Below, piece by piece: positions 1 to 10,131 of a stretch of 64,000 nt of DNA (positions within the stretch are counted from its first letter, which is position 1; the number at the start of each line of letters is the position of its first letter). The DNA comes from Byssothecium circinans. Its lineage: Eukaryota; Ascomycota; Dothideomycetes; Pleosporales; Massarinaceae. The DNA is taken from assembly GCA_010015675.1 (NCBI GenBank), contig ML976983.1, positions 583,666-647,665 on the forward strand, given 5' to 3'. The position numbers and the translations under genes were made by a program. Under the pieces are notes generated by a model. The model searched no databases. It saw nothing but the letters and a program-made list of their open reading frames with translations, and was not told the origin of the DNA.

Positions 1-789
1 AGTATAATATACACTAAAATACACTATCAAGAATATAGTGTAATTTTTATGATTACTAAGTACCTAGTACAAAGCAGTTATACCAAAGTACTAGAAATCA
101 AAAGATTATTATTTTTAACTTGTTATAGTAAAATAACTAGTCAACCAATTTATATCAAATTTTAATATGTTATAGAGAAAAGCCTAAACTATAACATAAA
201 AATATCTTAGCTTATTATATAAGCTATTAAGCTTACTATTTTACATATAGTATAAAAGAAAGCTAAGAAGGAGAAGGAGAAAGAGAAGGCTAAATAAGTA
301 GCTTAGTGTACTACCTAGAAATCTGCTAATAACGCTGAAAAGTCTCTATAACTATCCTAAAAGGGTAAGAGAAAGGCCTCTTAGCTATCTCTACAGAGTT
401 AAAAGCGTCAGAAACGTAGTGTTAATGCTTAGGATATTAAGGAGGTCTTAGAGGGCGCATCTGCTGCTCTAACTAGATTAACGCGCTGTGGCTGCAGCGT
501 TAAGCTTCTAGATAGATATTAATAGTGCAAATTGATCGCAAGGATTAATATAGTCTCTATCTAGAAAATATCGTGATAATATTAATTGTGGGTGGCTCTA
601 GGGCCTCATCTCTAGTAGAGCGTTTATGTTGTTCCGCGTGCATCACGCGAATCCGTGCACCACGCGCACGGACACGGTACTTTAGTGGATTTTAGACACC
701 TTCTCACGTTTAAAGAAGAGCTAAGATAGGCAAGAATAAAGCACTTTGCTAATGAACGATTCGGACTAATAACAATGTGGGCCTTGAGA
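1..789. other. AT-rich, RIP-like flank without an intact gene
   Basis: The first 600 bases are strongly AT-rich with many TA dinucleotides. Apart from the transposase-tail relic at 259-522 I see no coding frame. Around 620-690 there is GC-richer sequence with repeated CACGCG/CGTGCAC words that may belong to the end of the same degraded transposon. Confidence 0.6.
259..522 (+). pseudogene. RIP-damaged C-terminal tail of a Fot1/pogo-like transposase
   Basis: One frame starting at 259 gives a Lys/Glu-rich tail followed by Ser/Gln/Lys/Arg-rich sequence and a terminal TRLTRCGCSVKLLDRY. It ends at a TAA at 520-522. The frame contains about eight internal TAG/TAA codons that are easily explained as mutated CAG/CAA codons. 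Fungal Fot1/pogo transposases end in such a basic tail with a TRxGR...LPxRF/Y motif, and the element at 7311-9424 ends similarly. The upstream part lies in AT-rich sequence with no readable domain. I read this as the degraded 3' end of an element whose body runs off the left edge; the family assignment is inference from the tail alone. Confidence 0.5.
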
Positions 790-2181
790 TCATGCTAAGA
801 GAAGGTATCGCCGCTTGGGATTCTCTTTCGCCAGACCCTTCAGTTTTTGCGACAGAGCTCTAGCTGTGATCCTGGTTTTAGGGTCCAGGTCTAGCATCTC
901 TTTCAATAGAGACCACTTGTCGGGGATTTTCCCCTTCGCCTTGATCACTGTGCGAATCCACTCCATCATTTTGCGCTGCTCCTTTGGGTCCTCCTGGAGC
1001 TTGTTAATTTGCCAGACCTTCGCGCCCGGCTCGGAACCAGGCAAGGGAATTATGTTAAGCACAAAGAGCATAGTGACCCCTAGAGCCCAAATATCGGAAG
1101 CCGTACTCATCTCGTTGCTAGACAGGAACTCGGGGGCAATGTAGTGGTGTGTGCCTCCACCTCTAACCCGTTCTTTAATGTTACGAGCGTGGCCAAGATC
1201 GCAAAGCCTACTTATCTGATGGTCATCAGATAGAAGGATGTTACGCGGCTTGATATCAAGATGCTTGATTTTTTTCTCCTCATGGATATATTCCAGTGCT
1301 GATGTTATGTGGACCCAGATGCGTTTTTGTACGTCTTCAAGATTAATAGCTACGTCGAACATGTTCGTGCCAGTTGTTAGAGTAGCCAAGTCTTTACCGC
1401 CATGCTCGAAATCAATCGACAACTTAGCAGGATTCCACTTTATCGCCTGGACGACGTGACGGTGCGAAATCTGGCCTAACATGGAAGTCTCCCTCTCCCA
1501 TTGAACTGCAGCCTGACGGAGGACTGCCCCTCGTATGGTCTTTCGCACCCATATCTTGTCTGAGCTTTGGAGTTCCTCCACGGTGATTGCTCTGTTCTGG
1601 AACAGGACAATAGCCTTAGCATCGTTGCCACTCGGTGAGGGCGATCTTTCATCAAGTAGTACTTTAGCCTCAAACGTCTTGTCGACCAGTGGTTCCGATG
1701 ATTGATTCAATAGAGCTGAAATGGAAACACGTCGTACTTGTTGACCTTCTCTACCTTCTTCGCCTCCTGCACTTGCAGACTCGAGATTCCTCTGACTTGG
1801 TTCTTTCGGGACACTTACGGGTTTGGATTCTTTGTTTCCGTTGCATGTTGCATGTCGAACGAGGGCTTGATAGACATCGGAAGATGGCCGAAGAACTAGT
1901 CCAAAAGTGTGCGTCTCCGTTATTTTGATGACCCAGCTACATGCTGCCTCCAATGGAAATCTTTCCCCAGTACGAACGCTGTTGGCTAGTCTACTCCCAG
2001 TGGGCGAAATGGATATCGAGAGACTAGGCGATGCGTTGAACAATTCTGCGTGGTCCGTCTCGGGGTCTGGGTAAATTTGAACGCAGATCTGATGCTTCCA
2101 GTCCCCGTCGTGATCGTTGATCAGCTCGGGTCTTCCTAGCGTCACGTTGCCACACAAGCTTGTCCCGTCACGTTGCAACAC
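790..2181 (-). CDS. Ser/Thr protein kinase (C-terminal catalytic part of a broken or mis-started gene)
   Basis: The frame encodes a eukaryotic protein kinase domain. Visible motifs are the candidate ATP-anchoring Lys in WVRKTIRG, an alpha-C Glu in ERETSML, the catalytic loop HLDIKPRNILL (Asp and Asn present), DLG in place of DFG, an activation segment ending in APEF, and SDIWALGVTMLFVL for subdomain IX. An N-terminal region of roughly 150 residues (CVQIYPDP... onward) has beta-rich, FHA-like spacing before a low-complexity linker. There is no ATG at the 5' end: position 2181 is a GTG inside a 26-bp tandem repeat, and a TGA at 2194-2196 separates it from an upstream same-frame segment. The gene may be an expanded-family kinase disabled by the repeat, or the true start may lie in an upstream exon. 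Kinase identity is secure; substrate and pathway are unknown. Confidence 0.8.
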   Translation of the reverse strand: MLQRDGTSLCGNVTLGRPELINDHDGDWKHQICVQIYPDPETDHAELFNASPSLSISISPTGSRLANSVRTGERFPLEAACSWVIKITETHTFGLVLRPSSDVYQALVRHATCNGNKESKPVSVPKEPSQRNLESASAGGEEGREGQQVRRVSISALLNQSSEPLVDKTFEAKVLLDERSPSPSGNDAKAIVLFQNRAITVEELQSSDKIWVRKTIRGAVLRQAAVQWERETSMLGQISHRHVVQAIKWNPAKLSIDFEHGGKDLATLTTGTNMFDVAINLEDVQKRIWVHITSALEYIHEEKKIKHLDIKPRNILLSDDHQISRLCDLGHARNIKERVRGGGTHHYIAPEFLSSNEMSTASDIWALGVTMLFVLNIIPLPGSEPGAKVWQINKLQEDPKEQRKMMEWIRTVIKAKGKIPDKWSLLKEMLDLDPKTRITARALSQKLKGLAKENPKRRYLLLA

Positions 2182-2217
2182 AAGCTTGTCCCGTCACGTT
2201 GCCACACAAGCTTGTTC
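2140..2217. repeat. 26-bp tandem repeat, three copies
   Basis: Copies are at 2140-2165, 2166-2191 and 2192-2217. They are identical apart from one C/A change in copy 2 and one C/T change at the end of copy 3. The unit contains a HindIII-like AAGCTT core. Because 26 is not a multiple of three, each copy is read in a different frame on the minus strand and one carries the stop that separates the two kinase segments. Confidence 0.9.
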
Positions 2218-2463
2218 CGTGCAAAGACGTAATTTCACAATGAAAGGCGACTCATCCTCTCTTTTCGGTTCCGCCTCGCAACAGTTTCGAGCTGCTGGTG
2301 ACAATGGATAGATGATCGCTCGAACCTTTCTAGCGTATGCTGGACCATGCTTGTGGCACCCCAGCAATGGATTGTCCCTGAACGCCTGGTCGGTGTCTTC
2401 ACTACTGCCAGCTATGAATACAGATTTTGTTTCTGGTGGCCATTTCCGCCGTCGCGCTTCCAT
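2197..2463 (-). pseudogene. Probable displaced N-terminus of the kinase gene
   Basis: An ATG at 2463 opens an 89-residue frame (MEARRRKWPPETKSVFIAG...) in the same frame as the kinase. It stops at a TGA (2194-2196) in the first copy of the 26-bp repeat. The end of this frame (SPFIVKLRLC) followed by the kinase's own N-terminus (VTLGRPELINDHDG) reads like one continuous fold. I infer that both were one gene and that repeat expansion broke it; an intron across the repeat is the alternative. Confidence 0.35.
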
Positions 2464-3285
2464 CGTTACGTTGTGGGTTCCCAGGTGACACAAATTCGCA
2501 AGCCTAGGGTTCCAGGACTCGGTACTCGTTCACGACTGCCTTCGCGGCGTACGAACTGCGCTTATAGGCTTGGGTAATTCTCCTGTCAAGTCTTCCCAGT
2601 GTCCGTCCGGCCTCAGATCTCAGAACGGCTATCTCAAAATGCCGGTAGAGACTCGCTAGTATAATTGACTTTCGTTTACTTGGGGCTGATGCTTTGCTTC
2701 GTCGGTCTATATGCTGCACGGAACGAACCCGCCGCGTAGGATAAAAAGTCTTAATTAGAGCATACAATTGTCTTCGAAAGCTGAATTGCTGATCTGTCGA
2801 ACGTGCTTCAGCAGATGGCAAGCGGCGCGGTTTTGTCGCCGTGACATCTGCGACCGTGGTGTTAGCACTATCATCCTTCTGGAGTAGTGAAATGCATTCC
2901 CCGCTCCTAGCGGCAAGTGGGTGGCCCTTGAAATGTCGATAGGAAGAGGGCAAAAGGAGGATTAGTGGGACGAAGAGCTGAGGCTGCACAATGCCGCTCA
3001 TCCAATCGGACGCAGCCCGCACCGAGTCGGCAGGGGTGCAGATTAGAGATGGCTCCGCCACAAAGCGTGCGCTCCAGGATGACTCAAGCTCACCAGTAGA
3101 AGCTAACTCTACGGTATCAAATAATTACTATACAAGCGCGCACGGTCGCCTGGAAGGTCGCGTGACTAAAAGCGACAGGCTTGGCAGCCAAATGCGTCCC
3201 GAATCTTTGCCGACCCGCTCGGCCCCGCTTCAGATCTCAACGCTTTAATTCCCTCGACCAGTTCTGAACGCCCACACGAGCGACC

Positions 3286-4020
3286 ATGACGAAAGCAACA
3301 AACACTCAGCCTCTCAGTCCTGCAGCATCACCAAAGCTAACTGCTTCACAAATCGTTCCAGGCCTTAATATCAAGATCAACGATGGCACGCAACTCCCCC
3401 CCGTTGACCTTGACCTCCCGCATGCAAAGCTGCTTCAGACTTGGGAGAACCTGTACAATCGGTACACCTTCCCTGTGATGAGTACCAGTGACTTCCAGAA
3501 CGTTGTACACCACGTCATGCAAGATCCTACTATGTCTGCTGCAACCGAGCCCGCTTTAGAAAAGGAGGTAGCGAAGCGACTACTAAGCGCAAAAAGGAAA
3601 CACGAAGAAGACTTGAAAAAACTCCAAAATGAAATTCTTATGGATGAGGATATCCCTGATGATTTGGACGAGCTGATATCGTATATTTGGGAACATAACC
3701 AACATGCTGCAACGCAATACATGGTCCAATCGTACCGTAAGTTGCGCCAGCGTTGCCCTGGCCAGCGAAAAGCAACAGCGAAGCCAAGAAAGGTTTCACG
3801 ATCACCCTCGTCGACGCGCACAACATGCAAGATTCACCGCAGATCGGTCACACCAGCGGCTATCGATGACCGACCCATTCAGGGACAGAATCCCGCACCG
3901 ATTCAGCCCAAGGTCATACGTCGACGAACGACCGCTGTACGGAAGACCTACAAGATGAAGATGAATCTTCCAACACCGTTACGCCGCAGTTCTCGGATAG
4001 CAAACAGGAACACTCTATAA
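3286..4020 (+). CDS. Hypothetical basic protein, 244 aa
   Basis: An uninterrupted frame begins at an ATG in good context (GCGACCATGA) and ends in TAA. I do not recognise the family. Residues 30-80 are mixed hydrophobic (LPHAKLLQTWENLYNRYTFP). Residues about 85-135 are charged and probably helical (EKEVAKRLLSAKRKHEEDLKKLQNEILMDEDI pattern, split here by the eye into heptad-like spacing). The C-terminal 90 residues are Arg/Lys/Ser/Thr/Pro rich and end in PLRRSSRIANR, which resembles tails of DNA-binding or nuclear proteins. Immediately downstream lies a LINE remnant, and upstream (3161-3220) is a copy of a dispersed repeat, so this could be an orphan gene in accessory DNA or part of a mobile element. 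Confidence 0.5.
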   Translation: MTKATNTQPLSPAASPKLTASQIVPGLNIKINDGTQLPPVDLDLPHAKLLQTWENLYNRYTFPVMSTSDFQNVVHHVMQDPTMSAATEPALEKEVAKRLLSAKRKHEEDLKKLQNEILMDEDIPDDLDELISYIWEHNQHAATQYMVQSYRKLRQRCPGQRKATAKPRKVSRSPSSTRTTCKIHRRSVTPAAIDDRPIQGQNPAPIQPKVIRRRTTAVRKTYKMKMNLPTPLRRSSRIANRNTL

Positions 4021-4129
4021 AGGAAGGAGCTTCTGGTCTGGCATGGCGGGAGTTATTTGCGTAATGCAGACACAATCACCCGGCTCCTATCCCGCAAACC
4101 TTACGCGACCACAGTAGGCTTCCAGCCCA

Positions 4130-4470
4130 CGGATGCTACCCAACCGACCGAACGCAAGAAACACACAGGCTCATGGCATAGGATCTACCGCGGGATGAGG
4201 GAGAGATGGGGTCAGGACCTAAACAAGCAGGAACCGACCCCCCCCCCCCCCCCCCTCCTACATCACACCACCCTGGCAAGGAGGACCAAGAATCTACATA
4301 GACAAAGATGACGAGACAGCCCGAGAGCGACACAACAGGAAACCGCGACGGGTCAAGAGCTTAGCATCTACACAGACGGAAGCAGAATAGACGGCAGGAT
4401 CGGTGCCGCTGCAGTATGTCCGCAGACGCAGCAGACGCGCAGTGCGTACCTAGGGCTGTCCACAACATCG
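4130..4470 (+). pseudogene. Tad1-like LINE remnant: RT/RNase H junction
   Basis: One frame reads TPPWQGGPRIYIDKDD, the linker typical of fungal Tad1/I-clade LINEs between reverse transcriptase and RNase H. A second frame then reads LSIYTDGSRIDGRIGAAAV, the first strand of an RNase H domain with its catalytic Asp. The two halves are in different frames, and a C homopolymer (about 4240-4257) lies upstream. The match ends near 4470, so only about 110 residues of the polyprotein survive. It is not heavily RIP-mutated, unlike the relative at 38.0-38.4 kb. Confidence 0.75.
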
Positions 4471-4503
4471 ACCCGGGATTGGACTACATCAAAAAGAAAG
4501 AAA

Positions 4504-4704
4504 ATGAGTGCTCAAGGCATGGAACGCAAACTCGATAAGTTTCTGGAGCAGCACCAAGACATTTTCCCAGACAGCGATGGTGGGGTACATGAGAAGTCGG
4601 AGACCTTGAAGAAGTGGATGCACGACCATGTCGAGAGGATGTGTAGGGGAGTCAAGACGAGCGATAGCGATGAGTGGCAAAGGGAAGGCATGTATGATGA
4701 CTAG
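4504..4704 (+). CDS. Small hypothetical protein, 66 aa
   Basis: An ATG in AAAATGA context opens a short acidic, mostly helical frame (ERKLDKFLEQHQDIFPDSD ... WMHDHVERMC) ending in TAG. The amino-acid composition looks like real protein rather than a random frame, but no family is recognised. It sits directly after the LINE remnant and may be the last exon of a gene truncated by that insertion. Confidence 0.3.
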   Translation: MSAQGMERKLDKFLEQHQDIFPDSDGGVHEKSETLKKWMHDHVERMCRGVKTSDSDEWQREGMYDD

Positions 4705-6941
4705 AGCAAATGATGTCTCGTACTATGAATTTCCATGACTGGTCCGTGCCTAGATCTGAAAGGGAGCCTTGGAAGCCCTCAAGCTCAGCGCTCTGGTGAC
4801 GAAAATAGCGATATAGGCGAGCCTTCGACACGAACGTGGGTACCTCTTCTGGACGCGTAGGCGCAAAACAAGAGAGTTGCAAATTCCGAAGCATGAATTC
4901 GGCTTGCAATAATCACAGTCGCTCGTAAATATGCCCGTGCCACTGGCTTCGTCCTAGCCTTTGTTATGCTTGCCCTCCAATACCCTTATCATTCATTATA
5001 ACGTTGCCCATTGTCGTTATAACTACCTACCGTTGTTATGCCCCGTGGCAGTCGATGTCAGATGGTTGGGAGATGCCTTGGGCGACAAGGCGAGCCGTTC
5101 GCTTCACAATCCGCCCTATTCATTCTTCCGATATCGAAAACCCTCCTTGTGCCGATCAGCGTCGCGCCAGGAACTTCTAATTAGTACGGTTGTGTATGTG
5201 TTGTTGGCTTCGTGGGGCGCGAACATCATGGATGGGCGGATGCTACAGTGGGACATTGGCTTCGTCCGGTGTCTCTTCGCTAGTAGCGACTAACGTTAGA
5301 GATTAAGCGTATGTTCCAGCCGCGGTCAGCTGATCGAGCGGCGGAGATGAAATTGAGTAGCTCGATTCTGCGACGTGCACGTTATTGCTCTGCTCCGCGC
5401 CTTGAGCGAAGGCCTGACGGTACGATCGGGTTGTGTAGTTCTGAAGGTATTCGCATGTGTTCTGCGTGTGAGTCGCGGCAGCTCGTCGACGTCCTTGACG
5501 AGCGGGGTGCTGTGCTTATGAGGATGATGAATAGCCAATGTATCCAAAGGCGTCGCCTGCTCTAGAGAAGGGTCAGAATTGGTCCAGAAGCCGCTGAACC
5601 ACACAGCGCTTGACCTCTGCGTAGCACAGCCCTTTGGACCCTGCTGGGCCGTGATTTCAAAAGAAGGCCCTACGTGGTTGCGGGTTCCTCTTCTGGGCCC
5701 CATCAAGACTCTATACTGGGACCAATCTGAGTCCGTCCTCTGGTTCCCATTTCTGCCTCTGTCCAACTCTCAGAGTACCGACTTCGAGTTTTGGCGTCGC
5801 CCGCCGAGGGGAATTCTTCGTGGGTCCGCTCCGGGGGGACGTCGTCAAAGCCATTGAAGTGTCGACGGCGAGTGGATAGGCGGCAACTTGCGTCGCAATC
5901 GGAGTACGCTTATAGTTGTATATGCTGTTGCCGGATCTAAGCTGCCCAAGACTGGGCCTTCCATTGCATCTGCTAAGGGGATGCGGCACGGAACGAAGGA
6001 TCGAGGACGATAGTTGAAGTATTATTACATTGCCAACGACCTAGCAAAGCTGGAGGCGCCCATGCCGAGCTGAGGGTTGAACTGGAACAACCTCGCCAGG
6101 ATGAGCCGGCTCAACAGTTGTTCCGGTTCCGATATTCCACGCCAAGAATATCCCATGAACTGCTAGGATCTCCTCCTTGAACCTAGTACTGTCCCAGACC
6201 TGATATCGAGACCTGTATTAAACCTTCCTTTGACATCGACACCGTCTCCAGCCGCCGCTTCGTGCCTGCTGACCGACAGCCTCCCGGCTTGGGACCACCT
6301 CTCCAAGCGCTGGTTCACCACTTGCAAATAATTCGCCGGGCACTGAGGCTAGCTTACGAAGCCTCCGCCGGAAGAACAGCCCTTCTTCCATGTTACCACC
6401 TTACTCGCTATCGCACACCCGATTGCACCGGAGTGACAAAAAGGTAGGCTATCAATAAATGTGGTTTTAGTGATTGTAACAGCATTATTAACCCTTAGCG
6501 TCTCAAATCCTACATACTTTCTACGATAGGCATAATTGCACATCTTAAGAGGGCAGGTGGTGTAATACATGATGGCTGGCAACGACGGAAGGAGCACTAT
6601 AACTCCGTGATGTGATGGCCATGGTGGGTAAGTGACGCAACTGGGATCACATTGTCTATCGTGCAACAGCACTCGCTCAGCCTGGCAGAACCCCTTGCAT
6701 GCCGTCATCCGGATTTTTAAGAGATCTCCCGTTGACGCTCGACGCTCAAGACACAAATATAGCTGGGGATTGTCCTGTCTGTAAGGGAGTAACACCGTCT
6801 AATTCCTCTGATTAGACTGGTTAGCCCCCCAGCCCAGCGTAAGAGATCGTTGATAAGCCTTCTTGCTAGCATTCTCTCCAAGATCTCGAAAGGTGCTGCT
6901 CAGAACTGATCTAGTTAGTTCTCCAATTGTGAAGATTTTAC
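4705..6941. other. Gene-poor spacer
   Basis: About 2.2 kb with only short overlapping frames on both strands, none with a recognisable domain or convincing start context. The stretch 6060-6440 has a Pro/Arg-rich frame interrupted by stops that could be an old coding relic, but I cannot support a gene. Confidence 0.45.
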
Positions 6942-7190
6942 TCACAACTTTTTGTTTTTACGGACTTTGAATACCTGAAGTTCCACCTCGCAAAGGTTGA
7001 CTCCGCAATGAAGATCAAGAACAAGATACAAGGTTGCAGGAGAAGAGGGTTCGCCACATATATGTACGCCGTAATCGTCTAGTTCGAAGAGGTCCTGCGA
7101 TTGGAAAAAGGCTTCAAGCATCGCTCTTTGATCTTGAAAATACTGCTCGCGACATCGAAGGACAATTCGTTTGGGGGTGTGTTTACTCAT
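6942..7190 (-). CDS. Small hypothetical protein, about 82 aa
   Basis: From an ATG at 7190 the frame reads MSKHTPKRIVLRCREQYF, then a mixed region (FELDDYGVHICGEPSSPATLY) and a Lys-rich end, stopping at 6942. The composition is protein-like but no domain is recognised. It lies next to the dispersed repeat that received the pogo-like transposon at 7311, so it may be the remaining end of a disrupted locus. Confidence 0.3.
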   Translation of the reverse strand: MSKHTPKRIVLRCREQYFQDQRAMLEAFFQSQDLFELDDYGVHICGEPSSPATLYLVLDLHCGVNLCEVELQVFKVRKNKKL

Positions 7191-7310
7191 AAGAAATGGA
7201 GTTCCCAATTGCGAAAAAGCAGGGCGTACAGTTCAAAGGCAATTTGCATCGTGATTTAGTCCGCAACAGGCTTGGCAGTTAACTCGTCCCGGACTTTTGC
7301 CGATTCGCTA

Positions 7311-7350
7311 CCGTGATTTGTCAGCTGACGATCGCCCTCGGCTAACGATC
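7311..7350 (+). repeat. Left terminal inverted repeat of the pogo-like element
   Basis: Starts CCGTGATTTGTCAGCTGACG and pairs with 9385-9424 on the opposite strand; differences are seen at about positions 14, 18 and 38 of the repeat. Confidence 0.9.
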
Positions 7351-7469
7351 GATTTTGGGCGTACTACTACACAACTTTTGAGGCTCTAGAGCTCTATACA
7401 AATGGTAAATTAAAGCCGTTTTTTAGTGTTGCAGTCTATACAGTTTAGAGAGTCTCCTAGTACTATTTA

Positions 7470-9335
7470 CTACGTACGAAATCTAGTGGGGAGGTTGGTT
7501 TTCCTCATGCGACGGCTCCTTGCAGGGGTAGGAGCTCCTACTTCTACATATAATTCCTCATCATCAGGCTCATCTCTATCACTAGAGCTTGCTGGTGTAG
7601 TAATCTTCTGCTTGCCCTTGCCCTTTTTAGAAGCCTTTGCTTGGTGTTGAGTTGATTGCTGACGTATTTTTGCAGCCTCTCGTTCAGCAGCCTTTTGGGC
7701 CTGTGCTTGAAGCCAAATCTCCTTTGCAGTAGCCCTAATACGCTTCCTTTCCTCTAGCATGCGCGCCTTCTCAGCCTTCTCATTTATCCTACGTACTTGG
7801 TCCTCCATCTTTTGGTGTTGTAGTACCTCTACCTCAACGTCCTTTTAAGCTTGACGCTCTCGGGCTTCTTAAACCTTTTGTGGTGACTAGAACTGGGCCC
7901 CTCCATTATACTCTGGTGTTGGTTCTAGTAGGAGAGCCTTACTACGCTGTCGCTTCCTCTTCTCATTAATTAGAGCCTCTTTGAGCTAGTTGTTCTCATC
8001 CTCTAGGAGCACATTGCGTACAGAGATAGAGTGGATAGTCTGGCTGAGTTGCTAAGAGCCTTTATCATAGATATCAGTAACAACCTTACGCAGGAGCCTC
8101 TTAATCTTCCTCCAATCACTTGCGCTAAGTACTGAGCCTGATGAGTCGCTAGAGGATTGGCAGTCCTCCTCTTTGTAGCTAAATCGAGCTAATACTCTCT
8201 GTGGATTAAATGGATGGAGCCCACACTTTTCAAAGGCAGAGAGTATAGTTTCCTGCTTGAAAGAGGCCCCCCAGGCTTGGTTGAACAGGCGGAAGAAGTC
8301 TCTCTTTGTAATCCCTGAGAGGCCCTGGCATTTATCCATATGATTAGCCAGGGCAGCTGAGTAAGCTGTTGAGAGCGGTTTGAACAGGCATACATCTAGA
8401 GGCTGAAGCGTATGGGTTGAGTGAGGCGGGTATAGAGCCAGGAGGATCTTATTCTTGTCGCAGTAGTTGATAAACTCCATAGTTACATGCGATCCATGGC
8501 CATTAAGGAGTAACAGTTGATAGGATTGACGGGCCTTTGCTCTTGTCTCATGATCAAACACCTGCTCGAGCCATCTCAGGCCTAAGCTATTGTTGGTCCA
8601 CCCACTAGGAGATGAGGCAAAAAAGGCCTTGTGTACAGTAGGATTAAAGTCCTGTAGCCAGGTGTCTTGTATGTTGCCAGTAAGAGCCTGATAAATCAGT
8701 GCAGGCGTAAGAGATGATCCATTAGCGCAGATACAGGTAATCATAGTAATCCACTCGCGATTACCATCCTGTATAATCTGCTTGATGCCCCCCTCTTCAT
8801 ATCGTTGTTTGGTAAAGATCCGCTTCATTCTTGATAGTATACCAATCAAAAAGCCCTTCTCATCCATATTGTACGTATGCCGTGGATCAACGTTGTATTG
8901 CTCAATTTTGCGTCGCAAAAGCTCAAAATAGAGAGAGTATTTGAAGGCTGAATTAGCTCTTTTCCTATTAGTATCCATACCGGAGGTCCATCAAGATATA
9001 AGATTGACGTCGAAGCGCTTGATAAACCGATCAACCCACGACCTGCCTGCCTGCCTACCACCTATTTCAGAGGCAAAATTGCGTATCATCTGTCTTGAAG
9101 GTGGTAGACCTCGCGCACAAAGCCCGTCAATGTATTTTAGAAGCTCCTTCTCTTGGGTTTTGTTCAGAAGTTGTGAGTTTTCGATCTTCTTAGCCATAGT
9201 ACCCTGTACCCCGCGATGCCTCCGCGACAACGTATTGCGATCGCAGCCATACTTTTTGGCTACCTGAGCGTAATTAATCGATTCTCCTGGCTCCAGCCAT
9301 TCTAATGAGGCCAGTGCGTCGTCAATTGGGCTCAT
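7470..9335 (-). pseudogene. Fot1/pogo-like transposase, inactivated by stops
   Basis: A single frame runs from an ATG at 9335 to 7470. The N-terminus is a helix-turn-helix plus CENP-B-like DNA-binding region (INYAQVAKKYGCDRNTLSRR, then RSWVDRFIKRF). The DDE domain has YNMDEKGFLIG for the first Asp and LQPLDVCLFKPL for the third. The second catalytic Asp, normally in LxLDGHGSH, is Asn here (LLLLNGHGSH). The frame is broken by TGA at 8991-8993 (an Arg position), TAG at 8052-8054 and TAG at 7986-7988 (Gln positions), plus more stops down to 7809, after which a basic tail reads open to 7470. The changes are C-to-T or G-to-A transitions, consistent with light RIP or deamination. The encoded enzyme should be inactive. 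Confidence 0.88.
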
Positions 9336-9384
9336 ATTGATGGTTTGGTGTTGAGTTGAACTTTTGGTGATAAGTGCTGGAACC

Positions 9385-9424
9385 GATCGTTAGCCGAGGG
9401 CGATCGCCAGATGACAAATCACGG
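9385..9424 (-). repeat. Right terminal inverted repeat of the pogo-like element
   Basis: Read on the minus strand it starts CCGTGATTTGTCATCTGGCG and matches the left end over about 40 bases. It is followed by TA at 9425-9426. Confidence 0.9.
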
Positions 9425-9667
9425 TACCGTTCAGAAGCATGAAAGAAGCATGAAGAGGCTCTGGTCTATTCCGCTGGGTTTCCCCCGTGGCTGCCTACTT
9501 CAGCATGGCTCGAACTGCTGTCTGCACGCCACGCAGGAATCACTAGGTTATTCAGGGCGCGCACCTCTATTTCAGAGAGTTGGTCATAATCGCGTCTAGG
9601 AAAACATACATCGTTGCTGGGTGCGCGCGGATCAGGCCGGCTAAACGGTTTACAGTCCTTTAACAAC

Positions 9668-9964
9668 CTAGAATGCGGTGCAATTTGCCAGATAGCCCAT
9701 TCTTTCCTTCTCCAATTTCGACTTCGTCATTCTTAGCAACGCATGTAACTGATCTGCCAACTCGAAAAGGTCCTGCGCGAGGCCAAGTACGGTCCTCCAC
9801 AGCCGACGCGTTGCCGTAAGCTCGCGGTAGAGAGTCATGTTCTCCTGAAGTAGGAGGGGTATGGCCGTATCATACTGCTCATCAGCCTGCTTCGTGAGCC
9901 GCAGCAGCAGGTCATCTAGCTCGAAGGTGTCGGAATAAACGCTTGATGTGCGACGAGGCTCCAT
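9668..9964 (-). CDS. Small helical hypothetical protein or first exon, 98 aa
   Basis: An ATG at 9964 opens a coherent frame: EPRRTSSVYSDTFELDDLLLR, then long amphipathic helices (PLLLQENMTLYRELTATRR, GLAQDLFELADQLHALL). The pattern is that of a coiled-coil or adaptor-like fungal protein. It ends at 9668; a second minus-strand frame (9666-9466, DYDQLSEIEVRALNNLVIPAW) in another frame may be a second exon, although I could not fix the splice sites. No family name can be given. Confidence 0.45.
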   Translation of the reverse strand: MEPRRTSSVYSDTFELDDLLLRLTKQADEQYDTAIPLLLQENMTLYRELTATRRLWRTVLGLAQDLFELADQLHALLRMTKSKLEKERMGYLANCTAF

Positions 9965-10131
9965 CGTTGCTGCAGCACTTGGCTGGTCATGGTCGTTTAA
10001 GTACTCGGGAGGGATCTATTTCTGGCTTCACTGCCAGCGTTAAGTATGGCCAACCACCCAACCAATTACTGTCATAGCCCTTGCTCCTGTAATTGCGAAC
10101 ATTCGACAGCCACTGTGCATGCAGAACACCA

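Larger units (their letters stand above)
7311..9424 (-). mobile_element. Fot1/pogo-like (Tc1-mariner) DNA transposon with TIRs and TA duplication
   Basis: The ends are inverted repeats of about 40 bp starting CCGTGATTTGTCA, with about three mismatches between them. They are flanked by TA on both sides (7309-7310 and 9425-9426), the target duplication expected for this superfamily. The 2,114-bp element carries one minus-strand transposase frame filling most of its length. Removing the element rejoins a flanking sequence that still matches a dispersed repeat at 3161-3230, which supports the boundaries. Confidence 0.9.

Noticed and set aside
2504..3061. 185-residue minus-strand frame upstream of the kinase
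   Set aside because: It has no ATG at its start, no recognisable domain and a different frame from the kinase; it could contain an exon but I cannot support it.
4240..4257. C homopolymer read as a poly-proline stretch
   Set aside because: It lies in a frameshifted LINE relic; the homopolymer is a likely cause of the frame loss rather than coding sequence.
5326..5766. 146-residue minus-strand frame
   Set aside because: Pro/Thr/Arg-rich random-looking composition, with overlapping frames of similar quality on the other strand.
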